64,000 nt of DNA from NCBI GenBank assembly GCA_041916775.1, contig JAYRYZ010000018.1:47406-111405 (forward strand). The letters run 5' to 3'. Of this stretch, positions 50,773 through 59,138 are shown piece by piece. The notes under the pieces were generated by a model. That model saw only the letters and a program-made list of their open reading frames with translations. It was not told where the DNA came from and searched no databases. This DNA is from UBA2357 sp041916775 (GTDB taxonomy: Bacteria; Pseudomonadota; Gammaproteobacteria; Burkholderiales; Rhodocyclaceae). The translations under genes were made by a program, and so were the position numbers. How positions within the stretch are numbered: position 1 is the first letter of the stretch; every line of letters starts with the position of its first letter.

Positions 50773-52357
50773 GGTTCATCTCCGCGTGCGTCGCTGCCGC
50801 AGCCGCCGCAACCGTTGCACCGGCCTTGCCGGCCTGCCCGGCCATCGCCAGCCCCATCGTCGTGAGGGTCCAGTCCTCGACCGGCCGGGTGTCGACCAGG
50901 CGCCCCTTCACCATCACCGCCACCCGGTCGGCGATCGCGAAGATCTCGTCGAGGTCCTCCGAGATGATGAGGATCGCCGCGCCCGCGCCGGCCGCGGCCA
51001 GCAGCTTGCGGTGGATGCCGGCGACCGCGCCGATGTCCAGCCCCCAGGTGGGCTGGTTGGCGACGATCAGCAAGGGCGGCGCATCCGGCGCGCGCTGGTC
51101 GCCGACCGACAGCGCCCGCCCGAGAATCAGTTTCTGCATGTTGCCGCCCGACAGCGCCCGCGCCGGCACGTCGATGCCGGACAGGCGCACGTCGTGGCGC
51201 TCCACCAGCTGGCGGGCGAAGGCCCGCGCCGCGCCGCGGCGGATCCAGCCGAGGCGCGAGAACGCCGGCGTGTGCAGGCGCTCCGACACCGCGTTCTCCC
51301 ACACCGAGAGGTCGCCGACCACGCCCACCGCGTGCCGGTCCTCCGGCACCCTCGCCACCTCGCGCGCCACCCAGTCGCGCGGCCGCGCCGCCATGGGCGC
51401 ACCGGCCACGGTCACGCGCCCCTGCGTCGCGGCGAGCATGCCGTGGCACAGGTCGGCGAGCGCCTCCTGACCGTTGCCGGCGACGCCGGCAATCGCGACG
51501 ATCTCGCCGGCGTGCACCGTCAGCGACACGCCGTTGAGGTGCGCATGGCCGCGCATGCGGGCGGTATGCACCGCGTCGAGCTGCAGCACCTCGGCGCCGC
51601 GCGCGCGCGCCACCCGCGCCGGCCGCTCCACCGCGCGCCCCACCATCAGCTCGGCGAGCGTGTCGCGCGTCGCCCCGGCGGCCGGCAGCTCGGCCACCAG
51701 CTTGCCCGCGCGCAGCACCGCCACACGGGTGGAGACGCGCAGCACTTCGTCGAGCTTGTGGCTGATGAAGATCAGCGACAGCCCCTGGCGCACCATCTCG
51801 CCCAGGGTGTCGAAGAGGCGCTCGCTCTCCTGCGGCGTGAGCACCGCGGTGGGCTCGTCCAGGATCAGGATGCGCGCGCCGCGATAGAGCGCCTTGAGGA
51901 TCTCGACCCGCTGCCGCTCGCCCACCGACAGCCGCCCGATGCGCGCCTCGGGGTCCACCTCCAGGCCGAAGCGGCGCGCGGTCTCGAGCAGGCGCGCGCG
52001 CGCCTCGCGACGACGCGAGAACGGCCGCCACAGCGACTCGGTGCCGAGCATCACGTTGTCGAGCACCGAGAGATTGTCGGCGAGCGTGAAGTGCTGATGC
52101 ACCATGCCCACCCCCGCGGCAAGCGCCGCCGCCGGGTCGCCGGGCGGCAGCGCCTTGCCGAACACTGCGATGTCGCCTGCATCGGCCACGTAATGGCCGA
52201 ACAGGATGCTCATCAGGGTGCTCTTGCCGGCGCCGTTCTCGCCCAGCAGGGCAAGCACCTCGCCCGCCCCGAGGCTGAGCGAGATCGCATCATTCGCGAG
52301 CAGCGGTCCGAAGCGCTTGGTGATGCCGGACATGCGCAGCACGGGAGTTTCTGTCAT
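50762..52357 (-). CDS. ABC importer ATPase with two nucleotide-binding domains
   Basis: A 531-residue double ATPase of the ribose/nucleoside type. Domain 1 has intact Walker A GENGAGKST (39-47), signature LSVGERQRVEI and Walker B ILILDEPTAVL. Domain 2 is degenerate: the Walker A position reads GVAGNGQEAL, and the Walker B region reads LLIVANQPTWGLD, with Asn-Gln in place of Asp-Glu. One weak site is normal for this transporter class. The C-terminus is an Ala-rich tail. Confidence 0.93.
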   Translation of the reverse strand: MTETPVLRMSGITKRFGPLLANDAISLSLGAGEVLALLGENGAGKSTLMSILFGHYVADAGDIAVFGKALPPGDPAAALAAGVGMVHQHFTLADNLSVLDNVMLGTESLWRPFSRRREARARLLETARRFGLEVDPEARIGRLSVGERQRVEILKALYRGARILILDEPTAVLTPQESERLFDTLGEMVRQGLSLIFISHKLDEVLRVSTRVAVLRAGKLVAELPAAGATRDTLAELMVGRAVERPARVARARGAEVLQLDAVHTARMRGHAHLNGVSLTVHAGEIVAIAGVAGNGQEALADLCHGMLAATQGRVTVAGAPMAARPRDWVAREVARVPEDRHAVGVVGDLSVWENAVSERLHTPAFSRLGWIRRGAARAFARQLVERHDVRLSGIDVPARALSGGNMQKLILGRALSVGDQRAPDAPPLLIVANQPTWGLDIGAVAGIHRKLLAAAGAGAAILIISEDLDEIFAIADRVAVMVKGRLVDTRPVEDWTLTTMGLAMAGQAGKAGATVAAAAAATHAEMNHAA

Positions 52358-52380
52358 CGGAAGACACCAGTGAGAAGGAT

Positions 52381-52430
52381 GCGCCGCACGCGACGCGACC
52401 CGGCCCGGCCCGGCCCAGCCCGGCCTGCCC
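52381..52430. repeat. Short CCCGG-type tandem repeat in the SBP-ATPase gap
   Basis: Between the binding-protein and ATPase genes the sequence CCCGGCCCGGCCCGGCCC, followed by AGCCCGGCC, repeats a five-base unit four to five times. It is non-coding and could be prone to slippage or form structured RNA. Confidence 0.5.
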
Positions 52431-52478
52431 CTCGGGGCATGCGGACCGGGCGGCCTTGCGGCGTCGGACGCGGTGATA

Positions 52479-52495
52479 CCCGGCGCAGCGCCGGG
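52479..52495 (-). terminator. Hairpin after the binding-protein gene
   Basis: CCCGGCG (52479-52485) and CGCCGGG (52489-52495) form a tight stem 13 bases past the stop codon of the solute-binding protein. An intercistronic stem at this point commonly protects or attenuates, so that the binding protein is made in excess over the membrane components. Confidence 0.55.
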
Positions 52496-52507
52496 CCCGG
52501 ATCGGGC

Positions 52508-53506
52508 TCAGTTCGAGGACTTCGGCTCGCTGTCGTTGACCTTGACCTCGAGCGTGCCGGCGCGGATCGCGGCCTCGGCGGCCTTGGCCTTCTCGACCAG
52601 CTCGGCCGGCACCTTGGACGCAAAGGTGCCGAGCTCGGAGATCTCCGAGCCCTTGTAAGCCATCGTCGAATACTTGCCGTAGTCCTCGGCGGCGAACTTG
52701 CCCGCCTTGACCGCCGCGAGCGCGGCGTCGATGGTCGGCTCCATGTTCCACAGCGCCGACACCACCACGGTGTCCGGGTACTGCGGCTGGGTGTCGATGA
52801 CGTTGCCGATTGCGAGCACGCCGCGCTCCTTGGCCGCATCCGACACCCCGAAACGCTCGGCGTACATCACGTCCGCGCCCTTGTCGATCATCGCAAAGGC
52901 GGCTTCCTTGGCCTTGGGGGGATCGAACCAGGAGCCGATGAAGCTGACGGTGAACTTCGCGTTCGGATTCACCGCGCGCGCGCCGTCCATGAAGGCATGC
53001 ATGAGCCGGTTCACCTCGGGAATCGGGTAGCCGCCCACCATGCCGATGTGGCCGGACTTGCTCATCCCGCCCGCGTACATGCCAGTGAGGTAGGCCGGTT
53101 CCTGGATGTAGTTGTCGAACACCGAGAAGTTGGGCGCCTGCGGCTTGCCCGAGGAGCCGAGCAGGAAAGCCACATTGGGGTAATCCTTGGCCACCTTGCG
53201 CGCCGCCTGCTCCACCGCGAAGGCCTCGCCCACGACCAGCGCGTTGCCGCCCTCGGCGTACTGGCGCATCACCCGCTCGTAGTCGGCGTTGGTGACGTTC
53301 TCCGAGAACACGTACTCGACCTCGCCGCGCGCCTTGGCCGCCTCCAGCGCCTTGTGGATGCGCGAAACCCATTGCTGCTCGACCGGCACGGTGTAGATCG
53401 CCGCCACCTTGATCTTGTCGGCAGCGCTTGCAGAGAACGGCAACGCGGCCCCCAGCGCGAACACGACGCCGGAGGAAATCAACAGTCTGCGGGTGAGATT
53501 GGTCAT
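52508..53506 (-). CDS. BMP-family ABC substrate-binding protein (nucleoside/nucleobase)
   Basis: A 332-residue periplasmic protein of the BMP/Med family. The signal peptide is MTNLTRRLLISSGVVFALGA... with cleavage near SASAAD (residue ~29). The mature part has VAAIYTVPVEQQWVSRIHKAL, GHIGMVGGYPIPEVNRLMHAF and GADVMYAERFG. The start MTNLTRR at 53506 has AGGAG upstream. Members bind purine or pyrimidine nucleosides or bases, and linkage to codA points to a pyrimidine. First gene of the operon; a 12-base C-run (minus strand) and a RutR-type operator lie in its leader and promoter. Confidence 0.92.
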   Translation of the reverse strand: MTNLTRRLLISSGVVFALGAALPFSASAADKIKVAAIYTVPVEQQWVSRIHKALEAAKARGEVEYVFSENVTNADYERVMRQYAEGGNALVVGEAFAVEQAARKVAKDYPNVAFLLGSSGKPQAPNFSVFDNYIQEPAYLTGMYAGGMSKSGHIGMVGGYPIPEVNRLMHAFMDGARAVNPNAKFTVSFIGSWFDPPKAKEAAFAMIDKGADVMYAERFGVSDAAKERGVLAIGNVIDTQPQYPDTVVVSALWNMEPTIDAALAAVKAGKFAAEDYGKYSTMAYKGSEISELGTFASKVPAELVEKAKAAEAAIRAGTLEVKVNDSEPKSSN

Positions 53507-53529
53507 GCGGGGCTCCTGTGGAAGCATGA

Positions 53530-53541
53530 GGGGGGGGGGGG
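53530..53541. repeat. G12 homopolymer in the leader of the binding-protein gene
   Basis: Twelve consecutive G (C on the coding strand) lie 24-35 bases upstream of the start codon, between the ribosome-binding site and the operator. Such tracts slip during replication and can make expression phase-variable. Confidence 0.8.
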
Positions 53542-53542
53542 T

Positions 53543-53558
53543 TTTACCAGATGGTCAG
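53543..53558 (-). promoter_or_regulatory. RutR-type operator of the nucleobase ABC operon
   Basis: Plus strand TTTACCAGATGGTCAG (minus CTGACCATCTGGTAAA) matches the RutR consensus TTGACCAnnTGGTCAA at 12 of 14 positions and shares its centre with the preT operator. It lies 37-52 bases upstream of the binding-protein start codon and next to the divergent RutR-like gene. Confidence 0.7.
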
Positions 53559-53643
53559 CCGGCCACAAGCATGTCTCGTGCCACACGATGAGCCGCGTGA
53601 CCACCGCGACACGCTCCGCCCGGCGCGGCGAGGGGCGCACGGT

Positions 53644-53666
53644 TTGTGTCTTTCTGTCAGACACAA
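53644..53666. promoter_or_regulatory. Second inverted repeat in the tetR/SBP intergenic region
   Basis: TTGTGTCT (53644-53651) and AGACACAA (53659-53666) are perfect eight-base arms around seven bases. It is unlike the RutR-type palindrome, so it may serve another regulator. No regulator gene to match it is in the window. Confidence 0.5.
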
Positions 53667-53768
53667 TGCACCATTCTGGAGCAGCCTCACGGTCGCGGCA
53701 AGCGGCGCCAGCGCCCGAATCGCCCAATCGGACGCAACGACGACGTATCCCGTCACCGCCCGCTCCGC

Positions 53769-53774
53769 TATATT
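53769..53774 (+). promoter_or_regulatory. Candidate -10 element of the tetR gene
   Basis: TATATT lies 30 bases before the ATG at 53804. No good -35 box is visible at the right distance. Confidence 0.4.
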
Positions 53775-53803
53775 CCGCCCTGTCGCCACCGCAGACAGCC
53801 GTC

Positions 53804-54439
53804 ATGACGCACGCAGAACCCGAGCTGAAGACCCTCAGCCGCCAGAAGGTCGAGCACGACATCCTCGAAACCGCCAAGCGCCTCTTCGCCCAGCATGGCT
53901 ACGGCGGCGTGTCGATCGACCGCATCGCGGCCGAGGTGGGCATCTCCAAACAGGGGCTGCTGTACTACTTCCCGAAAAAGACGGTGCTCTATCGCGCGGT
54001 GCTCAACGGCGTGCTCGATGTATGGCTGTCTTACATGGACGTACTCGGCCACCACGAGGACGATCCGCGAACCGCGCTCAGCGAATACATTGCCGGCAAG
54101 CTGCGCTTCTCGCGCGAGCATCCCCACGGTTCACGCGTGTTCGCCAGCGAGGTGATCGCCGGCGCGCCTTACTTCGGCGACGAGATCGAGCGCCGCGTGC
54201 TCCCCGCGCTGCAGGCTGACGAAGCCGCGTATCGCGGCTGGGTCGAACGCGGCCTGTGCAGGCCGATGGACACTCGCCACCTGATGGTCGTGCTGTGGGC
54301 CGCGACCCAGGCCTATGCGGACTTCGCCGCGCAGATCTGCCTCGTGCTCGGCAAGCCGGAACTCGAAGAATCCGACTTTGTCGATGCCGAGAGAGTGATT
54401 GTGGAGATGGTGTTGAGGACCGTACTCAGCGACGCGTGA
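53804..54439 (+). CDS. RutR-like TetR-family regulator
   Basis: A 211-residue regulator. The N-terminal TetR helix-turn-helix (about 18-62; FAQHGYGGVSIDRIAAEVGI then SKQGLLYYFPKKTVLY) and the C-terminal domain closely resemble E. coli RutR: LDVWL, EYIAGKLRFSREHP, SRVFASEVIAGAP, WAATQAYADFAAQ. RutR binds uracil or thymine and controls pyrimidine use. Here the gene is divergent from the nucleobase ABC-codA operon, with RutR-type palindromes before that operon and before preT. It probably represses both until a pyrimidine is present. The ligand is inferred. Confidence 0.88.
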   Translation: MTHAEPELKTLSRQKVEHDILETAKRLFAQHGYGGVSIDRIAAEVGISKQGLLYYFPKKTVLYRAVLNGVLDVWLSYMDVLGHHEDDPRTALSEYIAGKLRFSREHPHGSRVFASEVIAGAPYFGDEIERRVLPALQADEAAYRGWVERGLCRPMDTRHLMVVLWAATQAYADFAAQICLVLGKPELEESDFVDAERVIVEMVLRTVLSDA

Positions 54440-54617
54440 GCGGTATTGTGGAAGCGTCCATCGGCATTGCCGCGACGCGTTGGCTGCGTGACGGATGCAA
54501 CACTTGCCCGGGTTCCGCAGTTAACAACTCTTGACGTTTAGGGTCAAATGCAGCGGAATCGGGCGCTGCACCATTCCTCGAACGCCCTCGGACTCTTTCA
54601 GCGCACCCCCCTAGCCC

Positions 54618-57600
54618 ATGGATCAAGCCAACCTGCCACCCGCTCCGGACAGCCCGCCCGGCAAGACTTTCATCGCGGGCATCGGGGCATCGGCAGGCGG
54701 ACTCGAGGCGCTCACGCAACTCGTCGGCCAGCTGAAGGCCGGCCTGCCCTGCGCCTATGTGGTGCTGCAGCATCTCTCTCCGAGCTACCGCAGCATGATG
54801 GCCGAGATCCTCGGGCGCGAGACCGAGCTGCGCGTGAAGGAGCTGGAGCAGGGCGACATTCCCGAGCCGGGCGTCATCTATGTCGTGCCGTCCAACGCCA
54901 ACGCGCTGCTCAAGGACGGGCGGCTCGCGCTGGTGCACGCGCCGCCGGAAGTGGTCCCCAAGCCCTCCATCAACCAGTTCCTGATCTCGCTCGCTGCAGA
55001 GGAAGGCGAGGCCGCGATCGGCGTGATCCTCTCCGGCACGGGCTCCGACGGCGTCGCCGGCCTGCGCGCGATCCAGGCTGCCGGCGGCTTCACGCTGGTG
55101 CAGCAGCCGGACACGGCCAAATACGACGGCATGCCGCGCGCTGCGCTCGAGGCGGGCGTCGCCGACCATGTGCTGTCACCCGAGGACATCGCCAACCAGA
55201 TCGGCAGGCTCCTCGCGCTGCCTGCGGAGGCGGCGGACGTGGAGCCGCCGGTGGATCTCTTCGCCAGCCTGCTCGCGCACTTGCGCGAGAAGCTCGATTT
55301 CGACTTCTCCGGCTACAAGATCGGCACCCTGATGCGTCGAATCCGCCGACGCCAGTTCGCGACCGGCTGTGTGGACATGCCCGCCTACCTGAAGTGGGTG
55401 GAGTCCAACCCGGGCGAGCTCGACCTGCTGGCGCGCGACATCCTGATCTCGGTGACCGCGTTCTTCCGCGACCGGGACGCGTTCGCGGCGCTACGCCAGG
55501 GCGTTGCCGAGCTGATCGGGCGCAAGCCGCCGGGCAGCGAGATGCGGGTGTGGGTTGCGGGCTGCGCGAGCGGGGAAGAGGCCTACTCGATCGCGATGCT
55601 GTTCGCCGACGCGCTCGGCGACCGCGTCACGCTTTACCGCATCCAGATCTTCGCCACCGACATCGACGACGACGCGCTCAACGTCGCGCGCCGCGGTGTC
55701 TATCCTGCCGCCTCCACCACCGAGGTGCCGGCTGCGATGCTGGAGCGCTTCTTCCGCCACTCGGGCAACACCTACGAGGCGGGCAAGCTGCTGCGCGACA
55801 TGATCGTGTTCGCGCGCCACAACCTGGTCAGCGACCCGCCCTTCCTGCGTCTCGATCTGGTGTCGTGCCGCAACGTGCTGATCTACTTCGACGCGCCCTT
55901 GCAGGCCAAGGTGCTGCAGACCTTCCACTTCGGCATGAACCCGGAGGGGATGCTGTTCCTCGGTCGATCCGAGAGCGTCGCGCAGGCCGAACAACTGTTT
56001 CAGCCGGTAAACCGGCGTGAGCGTGTGTTCCGTACCTCGGGCGAGGTGGCGGCGCGCTCGCCGCACGCACCCATCGGCCTGAGCGCGCGGCCGCGCGAGA
56101 AACGGCGCGAATCCCAGCACGAGATCCTGCTGCGCGGGCTGGTATCCGGGCTTGGCTTGACCGTGGCGATGTGCGACCGGGGTGCCAACGTGCTCCACAC
56201 CGCGGGCGAAACCGACCGCTTCCTGCACTTCCCGCCTGGCGCATCGCGCCTGAGCCTGCCCGACCTCGTGGCCCCAGAGCTGCGCGGCGAGGTAATGACG
56301 CTGATGCGCCGCTGCGAGCAGAAGGGCCACGCACAACATGGCAGACGGCGACGGGTGGACGGCCAGTGGGTACGGCTGCTGGCCGAGAAGGTGACCAGCG
56401 GCGACGAAACCTTCTACCTCTTCGTGTTCAGCGGCGACGACAGCCACAACCCCGCCGCTGCAGACCCCGCGCCGGGCGACCCTGCCGGCCGCAGTGAACA
56501 GGTGCTCGCCGACGAGCTCCTCGCCACCCGCGAGCACCTCCAGGCGCTGATCGAGGAGATGGCGACCGCGAACGAGGAGATGCAGGCGCTCAACGAGGAA
56601 GCGCAGGCCTCCAACGAAGAGCTCCAGGCCACCAACGAGGAGCTCGAGGCCGCCAACGAGGAGATGCAGGCCACCAACGAGGAGCTGGTGAGCCTCAACG
56701 AGGAGCTCAACGTCAAGACGGTGGAGCTGTCCGGGCTCTACGAGGAGTACGCCCACCTCTACGACGCGCTCGAATACCCGGTGCTGGTGTTCGACCGCGA
56801 GCTTCAGCTCACCCGCTTCAACGCTCCGGCGGCGCGCCGCTTCGATCTGCGCACCACCGCCCTGCGCCAGCATGTATCTCGCCTCAAGCTGCCGCTCGCG
56901 CTCATGGAGCTCGAAACCGCACTCGGCCGCGCAGTGGCGCACGGGGAGCGCGAGCAGACGCTGGCGGTGGTGGAGGAACGCCACCTGCGCGTGATCGTCT
57001 CGCCAGGTCTGAACAAGAACGGCGAGGTGCGTTCGCTGGTAGCAAGCTTCGTCGATGTCAGCGACATCGTGCGCACCCAGGCGGCGCTGTCGGTATCCGA
57101 GCAGCGCCTCAACGCGCTGATGGACCGCACCACGGTGCTGTTCGCGATGCGCAATGTGTCGGGCCAGTACCTGTACGCCAACCGTCGCTTCGTCGAGTTC
57201 TTCGGGCTGGAAGGCCGCGAGGTGGTCGGAGCGAACGACTTCACCCTGTTCGGCGCCGCGCTCGCCGGCGACATCTGGGGCGCGACCATCGAGGCGATGC
57301 GCACCCGCGACAACGTCACCGTCGAGCACGGGCTCGGCACCGGGCCAGAGCGGCGTTACATCCGCGCAGTGCATCAGACGCTCTGCGATGAGTCCGGTCA
57401 ACCAGTAGCGCTGATCTTCGAGGGCGAGGACATCACCACCAGCCGCCACGCCGAAGAGCAGCTGCGCATCACCGCGAAGGTGTTCGACCAGGCGGGCGAG
57501 GCCATCGTCGTGACCGACCCGCACGGGGTCATCCAGACCGCCAATAACGCCTTCACCCGCATCACCGGCTACGGTGCCCAGGAGGCCGTCGGTCACCAGA

Positions 57601-59138
57601 TCGGCGCACTGCTGCGCTCCGGGCGCCACAGCCGCGAGTTCTACGACGCGATGTGGCAATCCCTGAGCACCACCGGCTTCTGGCAGGGCGAGATCTGGAA
57701 CAAGCGCAAGAACGGCGAGATCTTCCCGGAGTGGCTCACGATCAACCGGGTCGACAAGGGCGACGGTCAGATCGAGCACTTCGTCGCGGTGTTCTCAGAC
57801 ATCACCGACATCAAGAACGCCCAGCGCAAGGCCGAATACCTCGCCACCCACGACCCGCTCACCCGGCTACCGAACCGCTCGCTGTTCCAGGACCGGCTGC
57901 GCCAGGCGCTCGCCCACGCGCGCCGCCACAATCAGCGGGTGGCGCTGATGTTCATCGACCTCGACAACTTCAAGGACATCAACGACACCCTCGGCCACGA
58001 CGTGGGCGACAAGCTCCTGAAGGAGGCCGCGGTGCGCCTGCAGGAGGTGGTGCGGGATGTGGACACGGTGGCGCGCCTCGGTGGCGACGAGTTCACGGCC
58101 ATCCTCGGCGAGTGCGACGCGGAAGGCGCGGACCTGGTATCCAAACGGGTCGTGGATGAGCTCGCGACCTCCTTCGATATCGATGGGCGCCAGCTCTTCG
58201 TCTCGGCGAGCGTGGGCATTGCCTTCTTCCCGGAGGACGGCGAGGACAGCAACGCGCTGGTGAAGGCCGCCGACAGCGCGATGTACCGCGCCAAGGAGCT
58301 CGGACGCAACCGCGTTGAGTACTTCGTACCCGACCTGCATGTGCGCCTGTTGAAGCGCGCCACGCTCGAGAGCGCGCTGCGCGGTGCGCTCGAGCACAAG
58401 CGCCTGCGGCTGGTGTTCCAACCGCAGTTCTCGGTCGCGGACCGCAGCCTGATCGGTGCCGAGGCGCTGGTGCGCTGGCGTGACCCGGTGCTGGGCGAGG
58501 TCGCACCTTCGGAGTTCATCCCGATGAGCGAGAGCAGCGGGCTGATCCTCGACCTCTCGGAGGAGGTGCAAAGGCTGCTGATCGAGCATCTCAAGCTGTG
58601 GCGCAGGGCCGGATTCGCACCACCACCGATCTCGCTCAACTGCTCGCCACGCAGCGTGCGTGAGCCCGAGATGGCGCTGAAGCTGATTTCGGCGCTGAAG
58701 CGGGCCGACATCCCGACCGAGCTGCTGTGCGTGGAGATCACCGAGGGCGCACTGCTGGAGAGCATCCAGTCGGTCACCGAGAACCTCAGCACCTTTGCCC
58801 GGCATGGTGTCAGGATCAGTGTGGACGATTTCGGCACCGGCTATTCATCGCTGTTCTACCTCAAGCGCCTGCCGCTGTCCGAGCTCAAGGTGGACAAGAG
58901 CTTCGTTGACGGCCTCGGGGAGGACAGCGACGACGAAGCGATCGCCTCGGCGATCCTGGGCCTCGCCCAATCCTTGCGCCTGGAAACAGTCGCCGAGGGC
59001 GTCGAGACCGAACGCCAGCTCGAGTGGCTGCAACGTCATGGTTGCAATGCCGCGCAAGGCTACCTGTTGTCGCGCCCGCTCGAAGCGCAAGCCTTCGAGG
59101 CGCTCATGAAGAAGTACGTTACCGTCCAAAATGCATAG
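54618..59138 (+). CDS. CheB-CheR-PAS-GGDEF-EAL hybrid signalling protein
   Basis: A 1506-residue multidomain protein. CheB-type methylesterase (~16-200) has catalytic S25 (GASAGG), H52 and D144 (GTGSDG). CheR-type methyltransferase (~210-460) has SAM motif AGCASGEE (~314-321) and CRNVLIY. A heptad coiled coil of repeated NEEMQA/NEELQA units spans ~652-700. Three PAS domains (~705-1070), GGDEF with intact RLGGDEF (~1155), and EAL with EALVRW, EITE, DDFGTGYS and AEGVET follow. It could edit receptor methylation and make and break c-di-GMP. No receiver domain is fused to CheB. The bacteriophytochrome gene overlaps its stop codon. Confidence 0.93.
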   Translation: MDQANLPPAPDSPPGKTFIAGIGASAGGLEALTQLVGQLKAGLPCAYVVLQHLSPSYRSMMAEILGRETELRVKELEQGDIPEPGVIYVVPSNANALLKDGRLALVHAPPEVVPKPSINQFLISLAAEEGEAAIGVILSGTGSDGVAGLRAIQAAGGFTLVQQPDTAKYDGMPRAALEAGVADHVLSPEDIANQIGRLLALPAEAADVEPPVDLFASLLAHLREKLDFDFSGYKIGTLMRRIRRRQFATGCVDMPAYLKWVESNPGELDLLARDILISVTAFFRDRDAFAALRQGVAELIGRKPPGSEMRVWVAGCASGEEAYSIAMLFADALGDRVTLYRIQIFATDIDDDALNVARRGVYPAASTTEVPAAMLERFFRHSGNTYEAGKLLRDMIVFARHNLVSDPPFLRLDLVSCRNVLIYFDAPLQAKVLQTFHFGMNPEGMLFLGRSESVAQAEQLFQPVNRRERVFRTSGEVAARSPHAPIGLSARPREKRRESQHEILLRGLVSGLGLTVAMCDRGANVLHTAGETDRFLHFPPGASRLSLPDLVAPELRGEVMTLMRRCEQKGHAQHGRRRRVDGQWVRLLAEKVTSGDETFYLFVFSGDDSHNPAAADPAPGDPAGRSEQVLADELLATREHLQALIEEMATANEEMQALNEEAQASNEELQATNEELEAANEEMQATNEELVSLNEELNVKTVELSGLYEEYAHLYDALEYPVLVFDRELQLTRFNAPAARRFDLRTTALRQHVSRLKLPLALMELETALGRAVAHGEREQTLAVVEERHLRVIVSPGLNKNGEVRSLVASFVDVSDIVRTQAALSVSEQRLNALMDRTTVLFAMRNVSGQYLYANRRFVEFFGLEGREVVGANDFTLFGAALAGDIWGATIEAMRTRDNVTVEHGLGTGPERRYIRAVHQTLCDESGQPVALIFEGEDITTSRHAEEQLRITAKVFDQAGEAIVVTDPHGVIQTANNAFTRITGYGAQEAVGHQIGALLRSGRHSREFYDAMWQSLSTTGFWQGEIWNKRKNGEIFPEWLTINRVDKGDGQIEHFVAVFSDITDIKNAQRKAEYLATHDPLTRLPNRSLFQDRLRQALAHARRHNQRVALMFIDLDNFKDINDTLGHDVGDKLLKEAAVRLQEVVRDVDTVARLGGDEFTAILGECDAEGADLVSKRVVDELATSFDIDGRQLFVSASVGIAFFPEDGEDSNALVKAADSAMYRAKELGRNRVEYFVPDLHVRLLKRATLESALRGALEHKRLRLVFQPQFSVADRSLIGAEALVRWRDPVLGEVAPSEFIPMSESSGLILDLSEEVQRLLIEHLKLWRRAGFAPPPISLNCSPRSVREPEMALKLISALKRADIPTELLCVEITEGALLESIQSVTENLSTFARHGVRISVDDFGTGYSSLFYLKRLPLSELKVDKSFVDGLGEDSDDEAIASAILGLAQSLRLETVAEGVETERQLEWLQRHGCNAAQGYLLSRPLEAQAFEALMKKYVTVQNA

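Noticed and set aside
50645..53803. Very long plus-strand open frame leading into the TetR gene
   Set aside because: It runs antisense through the ABC operon and is Arg/His-rich in composition. Only its last 211 residues, from ATG 53804, match a protein family.
54531..54547. TTGAC-N7-GTCAA repeat upstream of the CheB/CheR gene as an operator
   Set aside because: Arms of five bases are too short to be meaningful on their own, and no -10 element lies at the right distance from the TTGACG.
55491..57779. 762-codon minus-strand open frame
   Set aside because: Antisense to the CheB-CheR-PAS hybrid; repeats in it mirror the NEELQA repeats on the other strand.
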